From: Cervus elaphus
Taxonomy: Eukaryota; Chordata; Mammalia; Artiodactyla; Cervidae
DNA: 64,000 nucleotides
Direction of reading: 5' to 3'
Assembly: GCF_910594005.1 (NCBI RefSeq)
Contig: NC_057817.1
Span: 25,955,001 to 26,019,000, forward strand
Positions 10,661 through 21,970 of the stretch are shown here, piece after piece (positions within the stretch are counted from its first letter, which is position 1; each line of letters begins with the position of its first letter). Position numbers and translations under genes: made by a program. A model generated the notes under the pieces. It did not search any database. It saw only the letters and a list, made by a program, of their open reading frames with translations, and had not been told where the DNA came from.

Positions 10661-12533
10661 GCCATGATCCACGGCCCCAGGGCCCCGCGGTGGACACTGG
10701 TCACCAGACTGGCCCTCACCTTGGCCCTGTGAGAATGCACTCCACTCCCCAGGATATTGGGGGGGGACACCCAGACCCATGGCTCTGTGGCCACCCCCCT
10801 ATAAGCCCACCAGCTCTGAAATGGAAATTGGGGCTGAGAGACCCAAAGCGCAGAAGTCGTTCATTGGTAAATTTCGGCCCATCAGGGACACTGTCTCAAA
10901 GCCAGGCACTCCTGAGCACCCCGCCCCTGCCTGGGACTCCCTTCACTCCAGCTGGCCCTGGGCTTCTGACAGCCTGAAAACTCAGAGACTGCCAAGGGCT
11001 CCCAAACCAGGGAAGCCCTTGCCTGCCTCGCACCAGCTGGCCTTCCTCTCTGAAAACCTCCCCATTTCCCTGGGAGCCATAGGGCGATTTGAGCACTTCC
11101 TTCCAAGGGAAGAGATTTTTTTTTTCCCTTACAAAGGGTTGGGGGACAGACAGAAAGACAGACTGACAGTTTCAGCTGGGGAGAAGGCAGGCTCTATTAC
11201 TATTCTCTCCTCTAGTCTCCATGGAATCTCTTTGTATAAGAGAGAGAAAAATACATGAGTATGCACAAAAATATATACAGGGGATCTGGGAGAGCCTGGA
11301 GGAGGCAGAGATATAGAAACAGAGACCCAGACACATGCAAGGTTCCATATATGCCCCCAGCAGACAACTGCGTGAATAAACTTCATGGATATACTGTGTT
11401 ACAGGGACATGACTTTGTTTCCCTGTCTGAAAGTTTCTAATGTTTTAATAATCATAATAGTTCCAAAGTAAGAGAACCAAGAACCTGTCCTTTGCCTTTT
11501 GACTTTCTCTTTCCCAGTCTGAGAGCAGGGGTGTACCTCCCCATTTTCCGTGACCCTCCCCATTTTTCTCTGCAGGCAGAGAAACCTCTTTGGAGAGCCC
11601 TCTCTCTAGCAACCAGGACCAGAACTGAGGAACCAGAGGGGGCAAGGAGGGGAAGACGCTTTGTAAAGTTGCACATTGCTCAGATGCCCCTTTACTCCAT
11701 GTCCTCCCCTCCTCCCCCTGGCATCAGCCAACAACCTCTCCAACAATATGATAATGGTGGGCGCTGGCAGCCTCCGTTCACCCAGACCTTTCCACACAGT
11801 GCAAAGACAAGCAGCTGCCTGACAGGCACAGACACAACAGACCAAGGCCTACGGGCAACAGACAGCTAGAAAGAGACCAGAGCCAGATTCTTGCCCTGAT
11901 GTTTCCCAGTAGGGTGTGTGTGGGGGGTTTCTACTTGGACTTGATGACTTTCTTCTAGCCTACTAACACCCTAAATATGCCCTTCTCCTGGGGATGGGGC
12001 TATCCAAGAGGAAGAGGAGGTGGCTGAGCTGGCGCTCAGAGTTCCCCAGCTCCTGGGACCCCCCACGCACCCCACTTTTCTAAGAAGAAGCTCCAGCCCC
12101 AGTCGACTGGAGGCAGATTTTTTTTTCCTTAGGGGTGGGAAGTGGGAAAAGCTAACCCTCCAAAGATTCCTTTCTATTTCTGTGGTCTTCTCTCTTCTAA
12201 TCATCCTGCCCCACCCTGCTACCCAGCTGAGCTGGCCAGCCAGGCCACCTCTTACTCAAATTCCTGAATTTCCTTGGAATTGGTTAGACCTCCTTTGTCT
12301 GTCTCCATCAGCTGGGCCCAGGAAACAATAGCTGCAGGAAAAACTCCTCTCCCTCAAGCATGGGGATTGGGACAGGCTGAGGAGTGAACGGGATAAACTG
12401 GGGTTCTCCAGACTTGTCTTGTGGCCCCACTCACAGCTTGCCCTCCTCAGTCTGTACCCATTTTGCCCTGTCTAGGAGGGGGCCTGGGGAGCAGTCCCAC
12501 TGGGGAGGGTAGGAGCAGGATAGGTGGATTGGG
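10661..12533. other. Intergenic DNA downstream of mir-196a-2, no gene seen
   Basis: No recognisable gene, RNA or mobile element. Short ORFs on both strands lack similarity to known families. Confidence 0.55.
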
Positions 12534-12643
12534 GCCCTCGACGATAACCGACTGATGTAACTCAGGCAGTTTCTTGTTGCCGAGTTCAAAACTCAATCCC
12601 AACAACATGAAACTACCTAAGCCACAGATCAGCTGAGCGAGCA
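12534..12643 (-). ncRNA. MIR196A2: mir-196a-2 microRNA precursor hairpin
   Basis: The minus strand reads TGCTCGCTCAGCTGATCTGT at its start and ends in CGTCGAGGGC, the known mir-196a-2 stem-loop. It differs from the human precursor I recall at one base near the 3' stem. The mature 5p strand occupies 12619-12598 and begins TAGGTAGTTTCATGTTG. The 3p strand occupies 12582-12561 and begins CGGCAACAAGAAACTG. The two arms pair around a short loop containing GATTGAGTTTTGAACT. mir-196 silences Hox mRNAs, classically HOXB8, HOXC8 and HOXA7, from which it lies 5', enforcing posterior prevalence. The position between HOXC10 and HOXC9 is the conserved one. Confidence 0.97.
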
Positions 12644-13557
12644 GGGCGGGAGATTCAGCTTTGCATCTATCGGGAGGAGAAGGGAAGGGGGTTGGGGAAG
12701 GAAGAAATTCAGCCCCGTCCCCCTTTCCGCCCCCAAAACCTCCCTAAGGACTAGAGGGTAGACTTTGGGTGGCTGGGTGGGTAAGGGGTCTGACTGCCTC
12801 ATCAGCTTCTGGACTAAGCAAATCGCTCAGGGAGACTCTGGTGAAATGGGACCTCAAGCCGCCAAACCCCCGCCCCGCCCCCAGCACCGCAGTGGGGCGA
12901 TCCCCCTGCCTCTGGCCCTGGCCCTGGGGGAAGCTGGAGTGTCCTTCCACTCTCAAGCTGGGTCCCCTGTCTTGCCCTTCTGGCTCTCCTGTGCTCTCCT
13001 CCTAGGTTTCCTCTGATCCTCTCCGTCTCTCAGCTGAACTCTGGCTTCCCTTCATCCGTGTGTGGCCGAACCACTCCAAAGCCTCTTCCAATCAGGCCAC
13101 TTGCCTGGCAAAGCCCCACAGCCAGAGCGAGTGGGGACTGAGCGCCTGGCTAAGGCTCACATCTAAACCAGCAGAAAGCAGGAAAACCTAAGCTTCAAGC
13201 TCCAACCCTCGCCAGCCCATCCTCCTTCTGCCTCCCCCCAGCAGACGACCAGACTGAGCTACATCAAGACCCATGTGTCGAGCTCCAGGCGACCCGGAGT
13301 GACCGAGGAAAGAAAGAAGCCAAAAACCACCAATTTACCCCTTTAACCGCCGAACCCCAAGGCAATGGGTCAGGGAGGGGGAGCTTGTGGCCACTGCCCT
13401 CCGCTTCGAGCCGCCACAGGGCAAGCCTGGGCTCCCAGCAAGCAAAGATGTCCAGAACACCTTCCACCCTGCTCTGCCCAACGCGCGCTGGGCACCTGGG
13501 GACGCCGCTAGTCCCCACTCTGCCGCCAAGAGAAGAACAAGAAACCGCTTCTCTTAC

Positions 13558-13680
13558 CTTGTCGCTGCCTCCTCCTCCTGCCACTGCCCGCGCTTCTGCT
13601 GCTGCTGTCGAGAAGGGGGGGGCTCAGCTCCTCATCCCCCTCCGGTGGTTAAGTTTATTCCTCTCCTTGGATAGGTGGGG
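13558..13680 (-). ncRNA. Possible first exon of a minus-strand (pri-mir-196a-2 host or HOXC9-directed) transcript
   Basis: On the minus strand GACAAG is followed by GTAAGAG, a near-consensus 5' splice site at 13557-13552, about 0.9 kb upstream of the mir-196a-2 hairpin and in the same direction. The putative exon carries CAG-rich sequence and an AATAAAC TATA-like motif upstream. No ORF of note. The mapping is speculative and the 5' end is unknown. Confidence 0.3.
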
Positions 13681-13799
13681 GGCTCCTGGGGTTCCCCCCA
13701 GCAGCGGTGGGGTGCGCCTGGCCCAGCACCCCAGGCAATGGGATCCGTCTGCTCCTCAAGATCGCAGTTTGCTTCTGCCTCTTTCCCTCCTCCAGTCAC

Positions 13800-13960
13800 C
13801 TTTAAATGCATCTTTTACTGCAGCACCACATTATATTTGCAGATCATAAAATCCACCTCTCGCGCGCACCAAGACCGTCCTGACATTACTGTTTTATGAC
13901 CTTGACTTATTGTGGTCACCTGGATAATATTTAAATCAACGTTATGGTCTCTCACTTACA
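13800..13960. promoter_or_regulatory. AT-rich candidate enhancer downstream of HOXC10
   Basis: It carries TTTAAATGCATC, ATCATAAAATCC, TGTTTTATGACC and TAATATTTAAATC, again posterior-Hox/CDX-like sites, together with TGACCTTGA, a nuclear-receptor half-site of the NR5A/ESRR type. Function is inferred. Confidence 0.4.
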
Positions 13961-14109
13961 TTAAACCCGCCAAGAGACGTTCTAGAAAGGCTCTAGGAGA
14001 TGAGTCGAACACAAAACACACACATCCACACACTCAGCCTCTTTGGGGGGAGGGTGTCGCTAAAAAAAAACCAAAAAAACACTAAAAAACAAAAAAACCA
14101 CCCATTTGA

Positions 14110-14954
14110 GGATTACGATTCTGGAAATTTATTAGGATTTTTTTTTCTCCATTAAGGAAGCTACATGCAAAAGATACAACATACAGAATATCTTTAAATA
14201 ACACAACTCCCAGACAGGGACAGGGTAATATTTGGGGGAGGGGCATTCTGTCTTTGCTTCTCTATGTTCTATTTTTAATTTAAAAATTGTTTTTTGTTCC
14301 TCTGAATGGAATTTCTGAGATGGCAGTGGATGGAGGATGGAGGGGTGCTGGGAGGATGGGAGAAGAGCAGAAGGCAGTACATATACGAGACTTCAAGCAG
14401 ATTCTCAGAGCGACTGGGAGGTAAAGACACAGAGAGGGTTTGGCAGAGGCGCTGGACGCTACGACAAACACACAAACACTAGCTGAACTTTCCAAAACGT
14501 CTATTATTCTAAGGAGGAAATGCAGCAAGGAAGAAGCGATTCTGATTCTGTCTGTGCTCTGCGAGATTACAGACCTTCTCTGGTTGATTTTTTTCCCCTT
14601 ATAATCGGGTGGATTCGACCTTAACTTTGCCTGGAGAACAGGATGCTATGTGTGAGTGCGTGCGTGAGTGAGGGGTTGACACACACACCAGCCACACTCC
14701 CACCCTCATCTATGTGGGCACACCACACCCCACACCCCAGCACCCCATTTCTCATGCTTTAGGTGGACGCATCTTCGGAGCACGAACCATAGGTCCCTTG
14801 GAAGGAGAGTCTGAGGTCTTTGCCTTTTTTGCAGGCGTGTTGCATTTATACTCAGGGAGGAAAAAAAAAATATACCACCAGGCACAAAGGGAGGAGGGGC
14901 GGGGAAAGGAAGGTGGGGGGGAGAGAAAGGAGGGGGAGGGGAGGCCCCCCGAGC
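14110..14954 (-). other. HOXC10: HOXC10 3' UTR with poly(A) signal
   Basis: Non-coding sequence after the stop. A canonical AATAAA on the minus strand at 14133-14128 would place cleavage near 14110, giving a UTR of about 840 nt, close to the length expected for HOXC10. Confidence 0.75.
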
Positions 14955-15232
14955 TCAGGTGAAATTAAAATTGGAGGTCAGTTCCCGGATCCGATTCTCT
15001 CGGTTCATTTTCTTGAGTTTCATTCTGCGATTTTGAAACCAGATTTTGACTTGTCTGTCTGTAAGGTTAATGGTCTTGCTAATCTCCAGGCGGCGCTCTC
15101 GCGTCAAATACATATTGAACAGAAATTCTTTCTCCAATTCCAGCGTCTGGTGTTTAGTATAGGGGCACCTCTTCTTCCTTCCGCTCTTTGCTGTCAGCCA
15201 ATTTCCTGTGGTGTTTTCTGCCTTTATCTCCT
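14955..15232 (-). other. HOXC10: HOXC10 exon 2 coding part (homeobox)
   Basis: 278 coding nt with EEIKAENTTGNW, the homeodomain and the RELTSNFNFT tail. The acceptor AG is at 15234-15233. Confidence 0.97.
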
Positions 15233-18200
15233 CTGTTAAAAATAACATTATTTACATAAGTATCCCTCGAAGAGGCAAACCCAGGCAGCACTGCAGCCTT
15301 AGCCAGCTTGCTGTGGGGGCGGCTGAGGGAGCCCAGGAGAGCTGCTCTCGCCCCACAGGCCTGGCTGGTGGGGTCCTCTTGGGTTCAGGGCTTTTAGAAT
15401 TTCTCTGGGGTCTAAACTTACAGGGAAGAAAGACAGAAGGTACTTGCCTCCAACGTGTCTATTAAATTTAAACCACCCCAGTCCACCTTGACTTAGCAGG
15501 TTCTGAGTACTCCGGCTCTCCCTCAGCTTGTTGACCCTGGTGGGCTCTCTAAGCCCCACCAGACCCTCCCTCCTCTCTGCTCCCTTCCAGCTCTGGGGAA
15601 AAAAAAAACCCAACCAGAAGGAAAGGTGTTTTCCAGGCCTCAGACTGGGTAACAGAGGCCACCCCGCTGCTGCCCCAAGCAATTCCCAGAGAGCTTTGGC
15701 CCCTTTCAACTCAGTGCAGGGAGGCTGCCCCAGTCTCCGCAGCCAGAGGCCACTGCAGCCGTCTCTGCACCCAGAGTCAGACCCCCAGCGCTGACTCCCA
15801 CCCCAAGTGCCACAGAGCGACTCTGCCCCCACTGGATCTTCCATCGCCAGCTTTTCCTCTCCTGGCTGTTTTCCCCAGGAGTACCTGAGGCAGGGAGCTT
15901 GTGCAGGCAGCAGAGGTCAGGGGCAACAGCTCTGGGGCATGCTGAGGGGTCCTCAGACAACTGCCCTGGCCAGAGACCTAAGGTCAAGGGAGAGAGATCC
16001 TGAGGAAATGCAGCCTCCTGGAAATCTCCTGCCTCGTCTATGCAGATATGCATGCGTGCATGTACATGCGCATTTCTGCAGCGACACACATTCCTCCCCA
16101 TATGCACACACACAGGGATATGCACATGTGTGTCTATTTATATAAGGAGATACTGTAAATATACTGTGTATTTCCCTTTCCCTCATGGATAGCTTCTCCC
16201 CCTGGCACACATTCTCCCTGAAATGAACCTCAAGCAGCAGAAGGGACCTTGGCTATCTTTTCCAGGGAGAAAACCCAGTCCAGAGACCCGAGAGGGACAC
16301 CCAGCAAAGGACTCTGCTGATGGCTCTGTGCTTTATCCCCCTCTATGCCTAATGAAACTGCCAGGTTCCTTGATCTTATCTTGATGGGGAGTGGGGTGGG
16401 GGCTCTAGGGGAACCAGGAGGCACTAGAAAAATGCAAACTTGAGGCTCTAGTTTAAAACACTTGAATGTCCTTAATTTTGCTCCCACCTCTGCACCTGCA
16501 GCCTCCTGCCAAATTGTTCAAAGGCTCTCCACATCTAACTCTGTGCCATTGATTTTTTTAAATTGGGGTTTAGGGGAAGGGGAGAAATTACAAGTGGGGA
16601 AGTCTGGCCCAAAGCCGGCTTGCCTCTGGCCTGGTGGAGGTACCAAAATGGGGGGATGGAGGCAAGAAGGGCACAGGCAGAAGGCAGAGAGGGATTAGCT
16701 GGGGCTGGAGGGTTTAGATGGTGTGGGGATGGCAGGAGAGAAAGGAGAATCTATCGGGCATGGGGGCAATTTGAGCTAGGAGGTGGGCTTGTTAACCTTG
16801 ACTTTGCTTTTGGTAGGGCCAGGCTGCAGCTTTTCCTACCTTAACTCTGCACCCCAACCAAGCCCACGGTGTGGGGAGATGGTATAAAATTAAACTTCTG
16901 TGCTGCACACGTGCCACCACCAAGGCTTGGTGGGTGTGTGTGCGTCTCCCCCTCACCTTCAGGAACACACCCATGCCCATCTTTCGGCCAGGGTCTCCGT
17001 GGGCTGATTTGCCAAGGCCTACCTTTGATTTGCAGAGGAGACCCAAGAGGGCGAGGCTCTGTCCTCACCCTCCGAAAGAGTGTGTGCATATATGAGAGGG
17101 CATGCGTGAGCGTGTGTGAGTGTGACACAGGTCGTCGCCAGGCATGCGTGTGCACCGCATCCATATACAAAGCACCACAAGACCCAGGCCACCCTCAGTC
17201 TGCTCAGTTCTCACTATTTCATCTGCCTCTGCACCCAAAGAGCCCTTCTTACACACAGCCTCCAGGAGCCAGTGCCGTGGGGAGCAGGTGATCCGCCCCC
17301 ACCTCGTCTGCCAGTTGGGCCCTTTCTGATGCTTTTTGCTCCAACTTTTCATGGAAAACCCCCTCAGCCTCCCTCCACTGCTCCCGTTTCCTTTACATTT
17401 TCTCCAGGTGTCAGAGAAGGGTCCTGAAGGCCCCCAGCTCCTTCAGCAGAAATGAATCTTGAACTCTGAGCTTGAACTCTGCCTAGGCTTTCCCTCGCCA
17501 ACCAAAATCACAATGAAATCCAACTAAAGCCACACTCCCTTGCAGGAGAAAACCGCTTACCATGCACACAGAAATTTCCCAACCACTCATTTGTAGGCTG
17601 CTTTTGGAAACCAATGGGAAAACTACATTTTTATAAATGCAACTAGAAAAAAAGGCAAAGAAAAAAATTTTCAAAGGGAAGACAAAAAACTTAACAACAT
17701 TCCAAATGCCCTGTTCCAACGCCATAGGCGGCCTAGGCGTCTGGGGGAGGGAGGGACTCAGCGGGCAGCCCTTCACCTCCACCTCTTCCGGCCCCAGCTC
17801 TGCTGCCCGAGGCCCCCGGCCGAGCCAAAAACCGCAGGAGCCCAAACCACACGCAGGAATCAGACCCACAAACAACAACTCGCGCTTCGCAGGAAACATT
17901 TTCAACTGAGAAAACGCAGTAAAGCAAAATCCCCTTTCTCCCAAGCTTCCCTTAGCCCCTGGCCCAAGATCGCCATTTTAAGCTTTTTTGCAAGCTTCTG
18001 ACCTGAGGTGGGGTGGACATCAGCCCCCCAGGACAACAACGTAGAGCAAGCAAACCAAAGGCAGCACACACCCAGGCGCGGCCACCCGCCCTGGGCAGCA
18101 CTAGGCGCCCGCAGGCTGCCCGCGGTGTGCACCACCCCGGTCTCGGCGCCCAGCGCCGCTGCCGGCCTTGCACCTCCACTTCGCCGCTTACCTTCCCTAG

Positions 18201-19123
18201 CTAAGTGACGCGCCACCAGCCTGGCGCTCAGCAGACACGAGTCGCAAGCTGGGGTCGCATTCCCAAGACAGTCCAGGGCCTCCTCGGCCCAACCCTCTCC
18301 CTGCCCTCGCCCGGGGCCACGAAGACCCAGTGCCCGAGCGTCCCAGCCGGACCACGGCCCGGGCGGCCTTACCTTTTGCTTCGTTATCGGAGGTGTCTGG
18401 GCTGGAGTCGGCGGTTTTGGCCCGATCCTTTTCGCTCTCCAAAGGGCTGCCTTTTGGGCCTGCCAGGTTCTGCTCGGTCTTGATCTCATTGGGACTGGGG
18501 GTCTGGCTGTCGGACTTGGGGGTCTCAGGGAAACTCACTTTACCCCCGAGCTGGGGAGACTCCAGATGTTCGGCGCGCGGGTTGAGACTGGCCCGCTGCT
18601 CGAAAGGGGCTTCGAAGTCGTTGGCCCCGGCACAGTGGGGCGGCTTGTCCAGCGCGGAGTAGCTCGGGCTGGCGCGATAGAAGCTGGGCACGGGCACCTC
18701 GTGCTCCCCGAGGCAGGACTCCTGCAGAGGGTGGGAGTAGAGAGCTGCCTCGGGGCCACTTTTCGCCCGCTTCTCTGCGCTGTACATGCAGCAGACATTC
18801 TCCTCCTTGACACTAGGTGGGTAGGAGCAGGAGGACAGCGGCCTGCCAACAGGTTGTTCCAGGCGGTAGGCGGCTTTGGGGTCGCCCCAGGAGTCCAGCT
18901 GCGAGAGGTAGGACGGGTAGGTGTTGAGGGCGAGGTTGGGGCTACTTCCCTCGTCCCTCTTGGAGAGCGAGGGCGCGAGCCCGCAGCCCCTCATCACCCC
19001 GCAGTTGAAGTCACTCCCAGATTGCATATACATGCCTGCGCTCCGGCTATAGCGCTCTCCTCCGCCCGGCGCAGCCAAGGGCTCCGCGTACGAGTTCGGA
19101 GTTACATTGCGAGGGCATGTCAT
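14955..19123 (-). CDS. HOXC10: HOXC10 homeodomain transcription factor, complete; coding exons 19123-18373 and 15232-14955 (minus strand)
   Basis: Nuclear transcription factor of paralogue group 10, which specifies lumbar identity, hindlimb patterning and motor neurons. Exon 1 starts MTCPRNVTPNSYAEPLAAPG and ends in a split Glu codon at 18373 with donor GTAAGG. Exon 2 resumes at 15232 after TTTTTAACAG. The joined frame is 1029 nt, or 342 residues, the normal HOXC10 length. The homeodomain is at about 268-327 with [10 protein letters not shown], and W262 (GNW) lies just before it. Three psi-K-x-E motifs (VKEE, IKTE, IKAE) resemble SUMO acceptor sites, and the linker is rich in Ser-Pro/Thr-Pro. 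The C-terminus is RELTSNFNFT. Several residues in the exon 1 linker differ from the human protein as I recall it, consistent with a non-human mammal. Confidence 0.98.
15233..18372 (-). other. HOXC10: HOXC10 intron
   Basis: 3140-bp intron, GT (18372-18371) to AG (15234-15233). It has a second minus-strand consensus donor, GAAG/GTAAGC, with exon end at 18192, 181 nt downstream of the main donor. A CA/TG-rich stretch lies at about 16050-16130. No conserved coding exon is recognised. Confidence 0.85.
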
Positions 19124-19420
19124 TTTCAGAGAGAGGGGTTTTTAAGGAGCAATACTACAGCGGAGGAGCTGACATCTTTTTTTTTTTCCCCATCCGGGAG
19201 GGGGGGCGGTTGAAGGGGCGGGAGGGAAAAGAAGCGGAGGGGGGGAAATATCAGCTCCATAATTATCCGCGCATTCGGGCCTCACCATGTGACGGCTAGA
19301 CCAATGGGATTTGAAAATGGCCTTGATGATTCAGACGGCCGTGACGTCAGCGGGGTCAAGTTGTCGGCAGGCGGAGTGCGGAGCGTGGAGTAACAGCGCC
19401 ACCTAGCAGCCGCCTCGGGG
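19124..19420 (-). promoter_or_regulatory. HOXC10: HOXC10 promoter region: CATGTG, CCAAT, CRE and CTCF-like motifs
   Basis: The region upstream of the HOXC10 ATG has CATGTG (19286-19291), CCAAT (19301-19305, 9 bp apart), a full palindromic CRE TGACGTCA (19342-19349) and AGCGCCACCTAGCAG (19395-19409), which closely matches the CTCF core on the reverse strand. The AT-rich ATAATTATG at about 19257-19265 could act as a TATA substitute. All roles are inferred from motifs. Confidence 0.5.
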
Positions 19421-21020
19421 TAGGGGCGCCGGAGCCCTTCCCCGCGAACAAAGGAAGGGCCCCCGGGGCGACGGGGGCAGGAGGGAGGTAGAGGGGGGTG
19501 CGGGGGTTCTAGGGAGAATGGGGTTTGCTTACCCGGGAACCAGCCTGTAACTCCTGGGGAGAGGGGGGCGGGAGAAGGTGGGGGGAAATGCGGGAGAGAG
19601 TGAGGGAGCGAGGCAACTCGGGGCTCAAAACAGTCAAATTCAAATTAAAAGGTCAAGACACGATTCAGGTACTTCTTCCCCGCTCCTCACCGCCTCTTTT
19701 CCTCGCCTTGGCCCCCGCCCCCACTTCTTCCCTTGGGATGGGAGTGGGGTGAGGTTTGGGGGAGGGCTCCTGTGGGCAGAAAAAGGGAGAGAAAAAGTTA
19801 AGGACTCCCGAACAGAACTAAAGTTTCTCCTCTCCTGCGTCCTCCTTCGTCGGGCTCCTGCCTTGGGGCTGGGAGTTCAGCTCGGGACCGCCTGTCACGG
19901 AAGTTGGTTGAGTCGCCAGTTCCCTGCGGGGATTGACGGGGAGTCTCCTGTGTCCGGGGCAGGCCAGGGAGGGGTCAAGACGGCTTTAGGGCTGAGTGGT
20001 CGAGGGAGGTTCCGAAGGGGTTTAGGGGTCGCGGGAGGCAGAAGCCGGCAACCCAAAGCGCCGGCTCCCCGACCAGCGAGTGCGGCCTGGGCCTGGCTGG
20101 GTGGGCGGCTCCGGGGTTATCAACTCAGGGGCTGGAAGGCTTTGGCCTTGGAGCCGGTTCGGCTGCTTTGCTTCGAGCCCTGGCGGCCCTCGCTTTCCAG
20201 TTGACCTTGCCCCCCATGAAAACAGGGAATAGTCCCAGAGAGAGGGAACCCTCGGGGCCGCCTTGAGCGGCTAGGGGGGAGTCACGTTTCAACCGGGAAA
20301 CCGGGACAACAGAGGCGACGGAAACCCGACCTAGAGAAGTGTCCTTTACGGAGCCAAGGAGCTGGGGGCATTTTTGAATGGAGCGGAACCAGACTATTTT
20401 TGTGGTGGTTTTTTAAATTTTTTTTTTATTTTTTGTAATAAGGGGAAGCAAGAAATAAGAGACAAGGTATGTTTAAAATAGTTCTTTCCGTTTCTTCATC
20501 GCCTTTCTCCCAAAGCGAACTAAACTCTCTACCCCTTCCTCAGGAAACGGAATCTGGAGAATATTTTGTTTTTCCGGTGGCCCCACATTTCCCCCGGTGC
20601 CGAGCCTCGTGTTTCCCTTTTCCAAAGGACTGGAGCCGGGCCGGGAAAGGGACCTGAGCCCCGGGCGCCCTGGCGTGGAGTGAGGAGACTGGATCGCTTC
20701 TAGGGAGGCCCAAGCCGGCGGCTGCTAGAAGACGACTTCGGAAAGAAATCTGCCGATTTCTTGCATCCAGAGGGAGAGAGAGAAAGCTCAGGGGTTCCTG
20801 AACCCCAGGAAAAACTGGAAGAAAATGTTTGTAATGTGTGACTTGCTGGCCCGGCCAGCCAAGGGAGATTTGAAACGCTTTCGTGTTTTCATTTGCAGGG
20901 GTCGCAGTGGGCTCGGCACAGGGGGTTGGCCCGGGCAAGGTTAGCCTGTTTAGGCCCCAGATGAGACTTGGCCGGCCGGGGCGGCAGTCAATCCAGGGAG
21001 CCATTTGTCCCACCGCCCAC
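19421..21020. other. HOXC10 upstream intergenic DNA
   Basis: GC-moderate sequence without a coding gene. It includes the plus-strand GTATGT donor at 20467 and a T-rich patch at about 20395-20440. Confidence 0.5.
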
Positions 21021-21029
21021 CCCTCGGGA

Positions 21030-21235
21030 AACGGAGACTTTATGGCCACTCTGTTTGTATTATCTGCATAAGTCTTTCCCCACCAGTTTGATCGAAACTG
21101 TTCGCTTTTATGAGGACCCAACGAAAATTCCCCGTCATATTTATCAGCCGAGGATAAAAATTTAGTATGGGAACTGATATTTCCTCATTTATGGGGCGAT
21201 GAAATTAAAGACCAAAGCAATTGAGAATTATATGG
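21030..21235. promoter_or_regulatory. Posterior-Hox/CDX motif cluster upstream of HOXC10
   Basis: In about 200 bp there are CTTTATGG, CTTTTATGAGG, CATATTTATC, GATAAAAATTTA and CATTTATGGGG. TTTATGR is the preferred site of CDX and Hox9-13 proteins. Such density in a block flanked by GC-rich DNA suggests a conserved enhancer or a Hox auto/cross-regulatory element. Confidence 0.5.
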
Positions 21236-21739
21236 CTTTGGGGGGTTCCCTCCCCCTCTTTCACATCTCCTTTATTTTCCTGCCTGGTGTGCCTGTCCCT
21301 GGAGTTTGACGTCCCAGTCCCTTGCCCTTGCTCCCCATTTTGGGGTCTGCTGGGCCCTGTCCCCCACACCCAGGGGCCGCTTGACCACCTCAGCTTTTCC
21401 TGGTCTTTCTCTCAGTGTTGGAAGCTGAGGGCCGGGACATCGTTCCCTGAGTCTCTCTGCCCAGGCCAGGCTGGTATCCGCTGGGATTGTGGAAGGTTTC
21501 CAAGAGCCTTGATGGGGAAGGGTCTGAGCCTAGCCTGGGAGGGGGCGAGGGAGGCGGCAGAGTGAGGGAGACGAACTCCAGATAACCTCTTAAAAACATC
21601 AAGCCCCACGGCTTAACCTGGGGAACCAGCTGGAGGGAAGCAGACTCACTGGGCCTCTCGACCTGTCTCCCAGACCAACCTGACCCGGTCCCAAACCCAC
21701 TCCTTACCTCAGCCCCGGGTGGGGACAGAGTCGCTTTCA

Positions 21740-21970
21740 GAATCTTTGGTATTATTCATGGAAATAATCCCCCCCGGCGAGAAGGAACTTCCCGCCTCCA
21801 CTCCCACCTCCTCACAAGAACGAATAGTGTTTAAAGTTGAAATAATTAGAAGTATGATGAACACGGCCCATTAATGAAAAAAGAAATCAAATTCATCAGC
21901 CTAAGTGGGACCCCCGGTGGGACAAATGTTTGCCTTTAATTACGCAGGATAAACGCAAACCCAGAGCTGT
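21740..21970. promoter_or_regulatory. Second AT-rich homeodomain-site block between HOXC10 and HOXC11
   Basis: It contains GTATTATTCATGG, GAAATAATTAG, CCATTAATGAA and TTTAATTACGCAGGATAAACG; several TAATTA/ATTA and ATAAA cores cluster here. Function is inferred. Confidence 0.4.

Larger units (their letters stand above)
12644..14110. other. HOXC10-mir-196a-2 intergenic region
   Basis: No protein gene. It contains a strong minus-strand splice donor (CAAG/GTAAGA, exon end at 13558) inside a small CpG-containing segment, and an AT-rich motif block at about 13800-13960. Confidence 0.5.
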
